Assembly (NCBI GenBank): GCA_022702545.1
Contig: JAHRBC010000007.1
Coordinates: 3,534,001-3,598,000, forward strand
Reading direction: 5' to 3'
DNA from: Phycomyces nitens
Lineage: Eukaryota; Mucoromycota; Mucoromycetes; Mucorales; Phycomycetaceae
DNA: 64,000 bases
Shown: one piece after another, positions 36,726 to 47,940 of the stretch
Position numbering within the stretch: the stretch's first letter is position 1
Layout: every line of letters begins with the position of its first letter
Position numbers and translations under genes: made by a program
The notes under the pieces: model-generated
What the model was told of the DNA's origin: nothing
What the model saw: only the letters and a program-made list of their open reading frames with translations
Databases searched by the model: none

Positions 36726-37300
36726 TATAAAAGAAATACTCACATTCCAATGTCGAATCATTTTCCAGGAACTTGCCGAGGTACACCAAGTGTAGACTCG
36801 CCACAGATTGAACATGATCAGACCAGCCTAAATTATAAAATATGATCATTAAATAATAATACCTATACTTTTGAGAGCTTTTGATAAATATGATTATTAT
36901 TCTTATTCTTACCTTGGGGCCAATGCTCGAGTACATGAGCTTTAACTTGTAAAATGGTATTTGTTGGTTCAAATGAAAAGGTATGTCTACTACCAGAGAC
37001 TAGCAATAGAGTCAAGTAGACTTTGTCTGCCTGGATCTTATCTTCATCTTCCTCATCAAGGGATGATCCTGCTCTGGTCTGTACTGATGGCAGGAGTGAG
37101 TAAGCAAGGCTAGGGGGATTAGAAGGGGATCGAATGGCCGTTGCTGACCCATTATCACCCTGTTCAGTTGTGGGTGCAGTTGAACGGTCAGGCTCAATGT
37201 GGTATGATGATAATGTAGGGAGAAAGGAAGTCGGCAATGAGGAATGCATAGACGAAGCAAGGTCGGCATCTGCCAAGGAAGATTCTTCAAAACTTTTCAT
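36414..37300 (-). CDS. UBL3-like membrane-anchored ubiquitin-fold protein with CaaX box
   Basis: Four exons, 37300-36913, 36827-36744, 36595-36521 and 36466-36414, give 199 residues. The first ~90 are Ser/Pro-rich and disordered. The ubiquitin fold runs from about 92 to 180: KVYLTLLLVSGSRHTFSF, ILQVKAHVLEHWPQGW, LHLVYLGKFLENDSTLE, GQATIVHLVYRP, the same order as animal UBL3. The protein ends CKCCIIL, so the last four residues CIIL form a CaaX box; terminal Leu predicts geranylgeranylation and membrane attachment. UBL3/MUB proteins dock at the plasma membrane and bind E2 or sort proteins to vesicles. The last two introns must be spliced to reveal the CaaX. The third intron contains AT and CACCCA microsatellites. 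Confidence 0.88.
36596..36743 (-). repeat. Microsatellite-filled intron of the UBL3-like gene
   Basis: The intron holds four CCACAC-type units (about 36664-36689) followed by a TA run (about 36690-36722), which explains its 148-base length compared with 50-85 for its neighbours. Confidence 0.85.
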
Positions 37301-37529
37301 TCAGTTAAAAGGCCATACGTTTTTTATCTCGTTGGACTTTTTTTTTTGGCTTTTTTTTTGGTAGTTAGTGTTGTTATTCGTTTGTGCGTGATTAGTGAAC
37401 CAGAAGAAGTTGGTCGATCAAGAAAGAAGAGGAGGAGGAGGAGGAGGAGGAAAAAGAAAAAAAAGGAATTTTTGCAGTGAATAATTCAAACCTTTCACTG
37501 TTTCTTTTTTGGCTCTGTTCAAAAACGAT

Positions 37530-37530
<1 letters not shown>

Positions 37531-37611
<81 letters not shown>
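37531..37611. repeat. Compound CA/TA/CA microsatellite
   Basis: (AC)n at 37531-37543, (AT)n at 37544-37570 and (AC)n at 37579-37610. Upstream of the UBL3-like gene. Confidence 0.92.
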
Positions 37612-37612
<1 letters not shown>

Positions 37613-40600
37613 GATAAATCAGTACAAGAGCAAGAGAGAGAAATGAAAAGAAAGAAAGAGGGAAATAGAATCCATATTTTGAACATATTTTCTATTATTT
37701 CATTTTCATTCGACCAATTGACATCTACGTCATGTATATTGATGTCTCTATTTGACAAGAAGTCTTTTTGACATTTTGCTATTAAATAAACACCATGTAA
37801 AATTGAAACATGTAAAATATATCTATAAAATAGAGCCATAGTAATATTCCGGTCACTCTGGTTACAAGTCTCATCAGGGTGTGTTTCACAGAAGATATTA
37901 CTAATGTAAATATCTTTGTGGGCATATATTATCTGATCAAATGCTTCTAGGTAGCCATATGTCTTTACAGCTCCAAATTAGTTGATAGGAATCGGCAGAC
38001 TTGTAAATAGCTCAAGGTGAATATATTGATATTTTAATAGAGCCACTTTTCAAAAGATTGTCTCATACATTTGTGGAAAATACAAGCCATGAAACGTTTT
38101 TTTTTAGGTTACCCTTATTTGTCGCAAAAGCTCTTTTATCACAGTCTCACGTTGATATTCATCCTCAAAGGTAATATTCCTATTTTGTTTTGAGAAAGTA
38201 ATGACGCAAGAATTGGGGGGTATAGATCTCTCAAAGGAAGCTACTTTTTCCATGTCCTCATTCACTGATTATTGTATTGCAAACATAGGGACTCGTTATT
38301 TGGACCGCATCATGACTCTTCTAGGTCTAGAGTATCCCAATGAGCCCCAAGCTATGTTATTTTAGAATCACTTTTTGTGGTCCAAATATAAACCTCTCTT
38401 GCCAAACACTATTGGATTTGTGGAACGATGCTTGTAACCACATGGCACATATAAACAACATTAGCAGGTAATACTTGCCATTAATCTACATACAGTAGCC
38501 GTATCTATCAATTATGATTTCTTTTATTATAATTATCCTTTTTTATAAACATTACAGAATCTCAACCTTTATTTATTTGCCTTTCAGCCTAAAATATGAG
38601 TACTACAAGAAAAATCAAGTGGTCGCATTGTCTAAAGCAATACGCATCTGTGTACATGGATATACAGGTACGTTCAATTTTGGGTACCATGGAAACCACT
38701 TTACTAGGATTCATCAGATTTCCCATCTCTTGTTGTCTCTGCACGGCCTAGTATCTCCTGACTACGTTCAAATTGATAATGAGATTATTTATTAAAATAC
38801 ACTGGGTCAAATAGAGACAAACCAGAATACCAAGTTATTTAACCTACAAAGTCTTTAGATCCTAAAAAGTCCCTTTTGATTTTGTGAAACTATCCAAACA
38901 GATGGTATTGATGTGATATTTTTTATCGTGATTTGACAAGAAGCATCTTTTTCTTCTTCTTCTGTTGAATCTCAATTGACGTTGAACAGATCAATATCCG
39001 TTTTCCAGTTGACATCCGTAGAAAAGCAATCAATCTCTGATTTCCGTATTGTGATGGACTAAGATTGTAGATACATGTTTTGTACTCATGAGTATCCAAC
39101 AGCTGTAGTTACTTTCAAGTTTTAGCATACAAAATAAAGCCAATGTATGGCTATAGATCCCAAGAAATACCGCATCCTACAAGATCTCAGGTCCCAATAT
39201 CATAAAATCGCTGGAGCTGAGTACTTTTTAGAAGAGGAACCAGAAGCTATTCTGGTTGTAGATAATTCTAAAGGGCATCTGAGGACAATGTGGCAGTAGC
39301 TACAAGATTTCAAGCAATTCAATTCTTCTACTCCAAGGCTATAGACCTTACTATTTTCTCTTTGGAAAATTGTGCGCATTCTCTCGGTTTAATTACCAGC
39401 AAGCCAATTTGCAACTTTTGGCCCTCACACCAAAAAAAAAAGTTTTGACCCGGGTATTTTGCTTTTAATATAATAGTCAGCCTCACACAATCAATGTCAG
39501 GAGTCGGCTCGCAGCGTGAACTGTAATAGTCTGGTGAAAAAGGCATAACTTTTTGGGTCTTTGTCAACGAATTAAATACCAAAATATACTTGCGTTTAAG
39601 AGAGCCTTCAAACTTTTAAGATCGCTGAAAATCTAAAACTTTTAACCCTAATTAAACCTCTCAAGTTACTTGTCCTGTCATTCTTGATAGCTTTTTTATT
39701 TATTATTCTTGGATCTCATTAAATTATGGAATTTGATGTTTTTTTTTTTTGTAGACGACCCAACAAACCCTGTATAGATCCCATGCGAGTAAAGTATTGC
39801 CTATTGAATAAAAACTTGTCTGTTTGACCTTTCATTTAAATTGCTCGGAATCTTTAAAATGCTAAAACTATTCCTGAACGCCTTCAAGTAATCACAATAT
39901 TTTTTTTAAAAAAAAAACATTCGATATTTTACTCTTTCACTAGTATTGTAATTCATTTCGGTATATTACATACTGCCAGCTCTTTCAGCACTATTTTATC
40001 TTGCTTGCTTTTGGGCTATGTGGATTATATTTTGCGCAGGTTTCTAGAATCACACTTGTCCTCTAGGAAGAAGCAAGACATGCTTTAGGATCTAGTGTTG
40101 AGGAACGAACATTTCTAGAAATAGATAAAACTAAAGTGGAAGGATTAGTAAAGATCCCAAGACACAATTTCATTAAAATCGCAACACTTTGGAGTTTTAA
40201 AGTACAATATTAATCTGACACAAAATTATAAGTTTAACAGGTTTATTTTTTGAGAAGAATCTACTGATAGCAAGCGTTCAATATTCGTATTGTATCAGAA
40301 TGCCCAGGAGAAAACAGGCTTAAGAAAGGGAGAGAATAGCCAACCAAGTTGTTTAACCCTTGATTCCAACATACCTTTCTTGAATTTTCTTATTTTGCTC
40401 AAAACTGAAAATCATCTAACCCTGGAATTCGAAGAAACCAGGGGCAAGGACATATTTCAGTCAAGCAGGAGAGTAGGAAGTTAATTTATGACTCAGAAGC
40501 TTTCTCGACATGTCCTCATTCTGTGCATAGTATAACAATAATAATAAAAAATGCTAAATCACTTGTTTGGCAGCACAAATCAACCATTTCTAAATTGTAG

Positions 40601-41075
40601 ATAAAAATATCAAGTAATTTCTGATTTATGGATAATAAAGCTTATATTATCCATTCTCATTATGCTTTGGTGAATCAAGAAACAGATACATTAAATACAA
40701 TTCCTTATTTCTTTTAAAAATCTTTAGACTCTTTTTCAAAAACAAGTACAATAGTCCAGAACTAATTCTCATTACAAACCAAGTGGGTTGGAGATCTATT
40801 AATTCAATGACATTCTTGTTTATCATTTGTTTCAATCGATAAATTAACCCCCTCTTCTTTCCTTTGGTCAAAGTGACGCAGGGATCGTCCATATTGGAGA
40901 GAGATTGGTCCTTGAACAGTCTACACTGAATCAACTCTCCTCATAGGCGTAAGTTATCAAGTGTATTTTTGTTTTACTCCGTGTCAAAGTATCATTTCAG
41001 TCAAAGGGCAAAAGTAATCATTCCAAATAAAAATGAAAGATTATATTGCATCAAGAAAATCATGTTAAAAGTATA

Positions 41076-41085
41076 TATATATAAG
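41076..41085 (+). promoter_or_regulatory. TATA box of peptide gene copy 1
   Basis: TATATATATA followed by AGCG, about 45 bases before the ATG; equivalent TATATAA boxes occur 70-75 bases before the other three copies. Confidence 0.55.
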
Positions 41086-41128
41086 CGTCATATCCTTTTT
41101 TTTTCATATTATCTTCATCTTCATCAAC

Positions 41129-41347
41129 ATGCTTTTCCAAAAGACCATCTTTGCCTCTCTCTTCGCTGTCTTGGCCTTTGCCTCTGCCACCTCTGCTACT
41201 GCCGCCCCCTTTAGCCTTTCAAAGCGTGGATGCGATTATTCTTGCTCCGATAGCAGCTGCAATGACAGATGCCAGGCTTCTTCTGGTGGCAAGGCTGTTG
41301 CTCCCATTTGCCAGGACGGTGCCTGCTACTGTGGCTTCAGCCCTTAA
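41129..41347 (+). CDS. Secreted cysteine-rich defensin-like peptide, copy 1
   Basis: 72-residue precursor. Residues 1-~23 form a classical signal peptide (MLFQKTIFASLFAVLAFASA), followed by a short pro-segment ending in the dibasic SKR, a Kex2-type cleavage site. The mature peptide would be 39 residues with seven Cys in the pattern C-x3-C-x4-C-x3-C-x12-C-x4-C-x-C. CxxxC ... CxC is the core of the cysteine-stabilised alpha-beta fold of fungal and insect defensins, but the first loop is very short and the odd Cys count leaves one unpaired or dimer-forming. Function is unknown; antimicrobial peptide, effector or signalling peptide are all possible. Copy 1 differs from the others by two extra pro-residues and scattered pro-region changes. 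The open frame is GC-rich against its surroundings. A probable 3'UTR intron follows (41371-41423). Confidence 0.85.
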   Translation: MLFQKTIFASLFAVLAFASATSATAAPFSLSKRGCDYSCSDSSCNDRCQASSGGKAVAPICQDGACYCGFSP

Positions 41348-41370
41348 GCCTTTTTGATCCAGGCCACAAG

Positions 41371-41423
41371 GTAAAATATCTATGAACATAGATCGACTAT
41401 TTTATTTAACCATATCCTTTCAG
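41371..41423 (+). other. Probable 3'UTR intron of peptide copy 1
   Basis: CAAG|GTAAAA donor and CTTTCAG acceptor, 53 bases, beginning 24 bases after the stop. The same arrangement occurs in all four copies. Confidence 0.55.
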
Positions 41424-42179
41424 CGTAACAGGTCTCATAAGACTGGGCTATTGATGGATTATTCTTTCCATTCTCATTCATTTCTTTTGATCGCATTTAT
41501 AAATATATTGCATTTTCTTTCATTTTTTTTTATCCCTAAATAAATAAAAAGTTACTTGCAATCAATATTCGTTCAGCCATGAGTTTTTAAATAATATGCT
41601 ATGACTAATATATGATTTAATGCGTATACAAAAAATATTGGGTATTAAATGACAATCTAGTTTAACATTGTAAAGTAAATCACGGATCAAGGTTATCTTT
41701 TTTTTTTAAAAAAAAACACTCTTTGTACAAAAGTGTAAAATATGGAAAGTTCACAGCACATTGAATATTAAGAATCAGAAAGCAGTTTTTTTTTTTCATA
41801 TCAAATAAAAATATTCTTTGCCATAGTGACCATGATAAGTAGCCTCATTAGCCAAAGACTTGGCTTAAAGACTAGGACTATACGTTATCTTTTTAGAGAT
41901 TTATATTTTCCAGTGGCTTTAAGTCTAATTAACTGTCATAGTCAGCAGTATTGTTTAGCAGGTAAGAATCTTGATCAATCTCTATTCCAATATATTCATT
42001 TCCGTTATCATCTAGAATCTTTTTTTTTAGTATTTTATTGATCTGCCGTCACGCAAGGCGTGCGGCTTCTAGATTGCCATTAAATTGGACTTGGGGAAAA
42101 GGGATAAAGATAAAAGGACAATATAGGTGATAAAAAAAAGTATGGAAAATAAGTAAAAGAAAAGAAAAAAGAAAACACC
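41424..42179. other. Intergenic stretch
   Basis: AT-rich, with a T/A palindrome near 41699-41717. No gene seen. Confidence 0.55.
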
Positions 42180-42524
42180 TTAAGTTAGTATAGCTCGCTG
42201 TCTCTCTATAGTATCGGAGGCCTTTGTAGCCACTACTCCAGGAAGAAAAGGCTGATTGTCAAAGACAAACTTCCAATGGGCATTCCAAATTGCCTTGGCT
42301 GTTATAATCACCAGCAGAATATGAGTATCCCGAATGGGAGAAACACAGGGGAGTTGACAAGATGACAGCATCTGCCGAACGTCATCCAGAGTCCAGCCCC
42401 GGCAGAAACGAGAGAGGACCACGTTCCATACCTGGCGTTTTTTAGGACGGAAGAAGAGGAAATGGTCTTGGTCTTTGGTGGAGGTGGAGGTGGAAGTTAT
42501 CATGTAGAATCGACCCTTGGTCAT
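42180..42524 (-). pseudogene. Non-LTR retrotransposon (LINE) C-terminal relic
   Basis: A 114-codon frame containing VWNVVLSRFCRGWTLDDV, CVSPIRDTHILLVIITAKAI and WNAHWKFVFDNQPFLPGVV. This resembles the region C-terminal to reverse transcriptase in LINE-type polyproteins of Mucoromycota (a WxxHWxFxFD-type segment). No reverse transcriptase precedes it, so it is a 5'-truncated fragment, as LINEs often leave. The family call is from recollection and should be tested. Confidence 0.45.
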
Positions 42525-42718
42525 TATAATACACTCTAAAGCTCTTTATAGACATTGTGTGTGTGTATTGTTATTTCTGAAATACATACATGTTTACGTT
42601 TTCTAGAACTGTATAAACCGTTTTTAGAGTGTGCTAATATGAATTTGGCAAGTGTGCCAATCTGAAATGCCCAAAGAATTTATGGAAATAGTCTATAAAT
42701 TGATTTTGGAATGATAGA

Positions 42719-44356
42719 ATTCTGAAAATCATTTTAATTGAATTTACAGAAATTATAAATAAACAGTAATTTTGTGTAATTCTTGAGGAAAGTTACGATG
42801 GAAACGGAATAGCTGTTTAGCTTTCAACTATGATCTGCAGATATCAACTTCCTTGTTCTTTAGGGTACTTTGATCCAGAAACTACGATCTTAAATGTATT
42901 CCTGGTAAAGCACACAAAAATAGATCATTCTCGACCTTTTAGTCTTATTCATATACCATCCATAGTCTATTAGCCTTTACCGATCATGATCTACAGTCTT
43001 GCTTTATATTTCTTTTCTTGTGGAATCTATTATTAATTGCAGTCTATTCCCAAAGCTCGCCCCTTTATCTATTACAAGAGACCATTAAGAGCATTTCTAT
43101 TAACCAATGTTTTGCTATACATATGTACTGGAATTATTAAATATAATATATTTCATAAAATGTATATCAATTGTAACTCTTTGAGCACTTAGAACAATAA
43201 TTTACAACAGGCTCACTGTGCTTTACAGCGTATTAGCTGAGAATCGTTTCCAATAGTACTGTATTAAATGCTCTCCTTAATTGACAAAGAGGGATGAAAT
43301 TAAAGGCTAGAAACGCACGATAGTACTTTGTATTTATCTAAACCATTGTAATGATTACTTTATAACTACTTTAGACTACAAGTAGAGGCAAATATATTTA
43401 TCCACTACCTCGTATTAATATACAGTCTAAAAATATTTTTGATACACCATTCATATGTCTATATTTTAAATATTTGATACCTCTGTCAAAGTAAGGGATA
43501 TACAAAGGTATTTTTGATAGTTCCTATTAACTTCAAAGTACTGATGTGCAACAAAAAAATATGGGAGTAGACTACATACACAACAGTATCATTGAATGCA
43601 TATTATTCAATCAACTATTTTAATGAGTTCTATTAAGCTATACATATATACATATATATAATAAATATCAAATTATATATCTATTCTATAGTTATGGCTA
43701 TATCACTTTGACATCTGCTATTGATTTTTCTGTTTGTAATAATAAAATAAGTTTATTACTGAAAGATTTTTCTTTTCTTTGAGTTTCTTGGATTATTACT
43801 TGATACTATACTTATAGCTACTTCAAGCGCTTAATAAGGTTAGCTATGCATTATAAATCTCAAGTATTCCACTTATTATAAACAAATGTCTATTTGTTAA
43901 AATATAGATATAATAGACACTTGATTTATATGACATATAGGATAGTGCTGTATAAAGAATCCAAAGAGTTGGACTTGTCCAGAATATTTTTAAATTGTGT
44001 GAAAGGTTATTTTGGATTAGTCTCAAATTATTGGCGCCGGAACATATAGAGACACATATAAATCTTCTTAGATTCACTACTGTATCCCTTGTGTCCATGT
44101 TATTAATACGCTTGTGTGTGTTTAAAAAAACCTTTCTCCCTTGTAAATATCAAAAATGACTGGGTAAGTAACAAACTAGGAACACTTCAAGTGGTCATAC
44201 GCTTATTTGGTGGCAAGGGTCATTTCAAGATACTTGCATTAAATACGTAAAGGTGCGCAATATTACACTCCCTTAAAAAATTAGTATATAAGCACCAACT
44301 TTTTACTGACAATTAAGACTATCTTCATCTTCATATTCATCTTCATCTTCATCAAC
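42719..44356. repeat. Segmental repeat A, upstream of peptide copy 2
   Basis: Begins TTCTGAAAATCATTTTAATT and runs without a break into peptide gene copy 2. It is nearly identical to 52350-53985 (repeat C), and its first ~1.2 kb to 46991-47940 (repeat B). No convincing gene inside. Confidence 0.9.
44283..44292 (+). promoter_or_regulatory. TATA box of peptide copy 2
   Basis: AGTATATAAGC about 70 bases before the ATG; the same string precedes copy 4 at about 53919, and a near copy (AGTATATAACC) precedes copy 3 at about 48552. Confidence 0.6.
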
Positions 44357-44569
44357 ATGCTTTTCCAAAAGACCATCCTTGCCTCTCTCTTCGCTGTCTT
44401 GGCCTTTGCCTCTGCCACCTCTGCCACTCCCTTTGGACTCTCCAAGCGTGCCTGTGATTATTCTTGCCCCGATAGCAGCTGCAATGACAGATGCCAGGCT
44501 TCTTCTGGTGGCAAGGCTGTTGCTCCCATTTGCCAGGACGGTGCCTGCTACTGTGGCTTCAGCCCTTAA
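44357..44569 (+). CDS. Secreted cysteine-rich defensin-like peptide, copy 2
   Basis: 70-residue precursor with signal peptide MLFQKTILASLFAVLAFASA, pro-segment TPFGLSKR with Kex2 site, and a 39-residue mature peptide with the same seven-cysteine spacing as copy 1. The precursor protein is identical to copy 4, and identical to copy 3 up to mature residue 13. The leader just before the ATG is a run of CATCTT units (about 44321-44354). The upstream flank matches copy 4; the downstream flank (44570-44750) matches copy 3. The probable 3'UTR intron is 44594-44653. The role is unknown; defensin-like is inferred from CxxxC...CxC. Confidence 0.87.
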   Translation: MLFQKTILASLFAVLAFASATSATPFGLSKRACDYSCPDSSCNDRCQASSGGKAVAPICQDGACYCGFSP

Positions 44570-44593
44570 ATTCCTTTGATTTAAAATCTCAAG

Positions 44594-44653
44594 GTAAATA
44601 TCCTCTAAAAAACACTGCACATACTTGCCTTTATTTAATTTATTCAACTATAG
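44594..44653 (+). other. Probable 3'UTR intron of peptide copy 2
   Basis: CAAG|GTAAATATCC donor and CAACTATAG acceptor, 60 bases, 24 bases after the stop. Confidence 0.55.
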
Positions 44654-46990
44654 GGATTGTATTGGATCTTATTGTCTCTGAATGATATATCCCATTAGCA
44701 TTTGAACTTTACATTGACTATATAGCAGCATTGAAGTAGTCTCTGAGAATCTTTTTGATCTATAAAGAAATTATATCCAATCGACCATATGAAAGTTGAA
44801 GAATTGTGAAGATTGACGCATGGGGGTATTCTCTATTTTTATTTTTTGAGTTTATCTAAAAGAAACGGAAAAAAGTATAATGTCTTGTCTATAAAGTATT
44901 ATACAATTACAATTTCAGGTAATTCTTGGAAGATTATCATATTGATAGGTAACTACAAGTTTATCTAGAATAGAACAAGTGATTTTTATCTTATATTTTA
45001 ATTCTTGATTTCACTGTGCATTAAGCTAGGAAATTATAAGATATTTATTTTCTGTAAAAAATAGGGTGCCTACTATTTATCACATGTTCCTTTGTCAAAC
45101 GATACTTTCTGTGATATTCATAAATATAGTATAAATAAGAAATTGAATTATGAGAGAACATAACTCAGGAGAGTCTTGGAGGAAATAAAAGAGGTATATT
45201 TAAAAGCCAAGTTTTGATTAGTATGGGATTCGAAAAGGAGATCTCTATTGAAAACTTGTTTGAAGTGTATATGACAGCTAAAGAAACTATTCTTAGGGGT
45301 TTTAAGACATAATATAGCAATAATTATGTCAGATTGTTGTAGCTAGTGCTCAAAACACTGCTTTCATGTGTTTTACCATTTTTAGTATTTTATAGGACAC
45401 CAGTTGAGAGAGCTGTATAAATTCTCAGTATTATTCTTTAATATATTATTATATATTGTAAGTGATATAGTAGGCTGTAAAAGACCAAAAGGTTTTGTAA
45501 TACCTTGGTGAGACGGACGGTCTTCCTAATTACTCAACTATCAAACGTCTATTATCCCATTTCTATATATACTCAAATGTTACACGTAATATTCTGTATA
45601 TCTCCTGACACAGTGTGTCGTTTTGGTTCCGCTTAGCCACGACATCTTGCAAAAAGCATCATACTTCTTTGCAGGATTTCCTCTTCCTCTTGTATAAGGA
45701 ATACCCTTGTACGTTGTATTCGATCATAGATACTGTTTTGAAAGCATTTTATAGCCAAGTAATATAGATTATTTCTCTATAAAAGTCTTCATACGAAGCA
45801 ACAATAAAAATATATCTTTATCTACCTTTATTTCATATTGATCAAACCCTGATTGTATTCTTTGCACATTTATTTCATCATCACTGACTTATAATAACTC
45901 TTTGCGATAATTATAAGTATACTTCTTGTTATATTTGTTTTCTTTGTATACATTTTACCCAAATCTCTCTACAGTTGGATAGACCCGAGCGTTATCACAG
46001 TAATTTATCCTTTTTCACATACATTTTGCCTTCTTAACTCGTTGACAACCCTTAATAATTTTTGTATCTGACAACGTTGCACCACAAAACCAACTCAACA
46101 CTTGTCATTCCCACAATATCCCTATTACAATAAAGCAGAGTTTTCCCCATAAAGCAGACTATAACACTTGGTCTTAAAGTTAGTCTATTACACATTTTTG
46201 AAAATATTCAAATCCATATTTCGGAAATAATGTATGTTAAGATCCTCAGGATTGGCATATTCAGTGTAAAAGGCTATAGTAATTTGTGAATAGAGAAAAT
46301 ACCAGTAGAATAGCCAACTATAACATATAGAAGATATCTAAAATATTGCTTTACTTGGGTATAAATGGAAAATAAAATAAACGGTAAATGAACTGGAGCC
46401 TTTGAAATCAATTAAGTTAATGCTACCAATTAAAGCCCTTACCTTTTTTATATCAGAAGACTGTAGTCTACACTTTTCTTTAGAATATCAGCTATTGGTT
46501 TTGATGGTAGATATTTAAAAGGTTTATAAATATGCAAGCATAGCAAATTTATTTCATATGATAATATTTTAGGACGTACTCAGAGGTGATATAGGTATAT
46601 ATAAGTAAGCAAGGCAGTACCAATTAAGATACTACTTAATATTAACCATATTATTATACAGAAGAGATTCATACCGTATTTTACCCTCTTGAATAATTTC
46701 TATACCCATATACTTATGTTATTACTAGATACACACAATTTAGCTGCCATATGGGTATTATTTATTAAATATTTTGAGCTTGCACTTGATTTCACGAGTA
46801 TACCTCTGTATAATGGTCCAAGTCATGAAAATTGACACCATCCAAAGCCTGATTAAAAATCAAAGGCCTTGGAGCCTCTCTTTAGAGAACTATAAGTTGA
46901 TCATTTTAAAATCCATTCAAATAAGCACATCAAAGCATATTTATATTGGTTTACTATTAAAAGTTGAAGATTGTACATATAGTTGAGTGA
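44654..46990. other. Long gene-poor stretch
   Basis: About 2.3 kb of AT-rich DNA; the first ~100 bases are shared with the region after peptide copy 3. No other repeat, RNA gene or credible frame recognised. Confidence 0.6.
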
Positions 46991-47940
46991 CTTCATTTTA
47001 ATTGAATTCACAGAAATTATAAATAGACAGTGATTTTGTGTGATTATTGAGGAAAGTTACGGTGGAAACAGAATATCTGTTTAGCTTTCAACTTCCTTGT
47101 TCTTTAGAATAATTTGATCCAGAAACTACGATCTTAAATGTATTCCTGATAAAGCACACAAAAATAGATCATTCTCGACCTTTTAGTCTTATTCATATAC
47201 CATCCATAGTCTATTAGCCTTTACCAATCATGATCTACAGTCTTGCTTTATATTTCTTTTCTTGTGGAATCTATTATTAATTGCAGTCTATTCCCAAAGC
47301 TCGCCCCTTTATCTATTACAAGAGACCATTAAGAGTATTTCTATTAACCAATGTTTTGCTATACATATGTACTGGAATTATTAAATATAATATATTTCAT
47401 AAAATGTATATCAATTGTAACTCTTTGAGCACTTTAAGAACAATAATCTGCGACAGGCTCACTGTGCTTTACAGTGTATTAGCTGAGAATCGTTTCCAAT
47501 AGTACTGCATTAAATGCTCTCCTTAATTGACAAAGAGGGATGAAATTAAAGGCTAGAAACGCACGATAGTACTTTGTATTTATCTAAACCATTGTAATGA
47601 TTACTTTATAACTACTTTAAACTACAAGTAGAGGCAAATATATTTATCCACTACCTCGTATTAATATACAGTCTAAAAATATTTTTGATACACCATTCAT
47701 ATGTCTATATTTTAAATATTTGATACCTCTGTCAAAGTAAGGGATATACAAAGGTATTTTTGATAGTTCCTATTAACTTCAAAGTACTGATGTGCAACAA
47801 AAAAACATGGGAGTAGACTACATACACAACAGTATCATTGAATGCATATTATTCAGTCAACTATTTTAATGAGTTCTATTAAGCTATACATATATATGTA
47901 ATAAATATCAAATTATATTTCTATTCTATAGTTATGCCTA
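46991..47940. repeat. Segmental repeat B
   Basis: Matches the first part of repeats A and C, then diverges after CTATAGTTATG near 47937. It lacks a 20-base stretch present in A and C, lying between two TCAACT direct repeats, which looks like a slippage deletion. Confidence 0.9.

Larger units (their letters stand above)
37301..41128. other. Long gene-poor stretch
   Basis: 3.8 kb with no convincing gene. It contains a GGAGGA/GAAAAA purine tract (37425-37470), a CA-TA-CA compound microsatellite (37531-37611), a T/A palindrome near 39899-39919, and an open but start-less stretch of ~50 codons at about 39143-39298 (KKYRILQDLRSQYHKIAG), which may be a coding relic. Marks the start of the accessory island. 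Confidence 0.55.

Noticed and set aside
39143..39298. Fifty-codon open stretch (KKYRILQDLRSQ...)
   Set aside because: No start, no splice partners, no recognised domain; kept only as a possible relic in the intergenic note.
41151..41357. Second forward frame inside each peptide gene
   Set aside because: Overlaps the real coding frame, no signal peptide or cysteines, present only because of composition.
44303..44647. 114-codon frame antisense to peptide copy 2
   Set aside because: It mirrors the GC-rich peptide gene; low-complexity Gly/Ala/Glu content and no conserved counterpart at copies 3 or 4.
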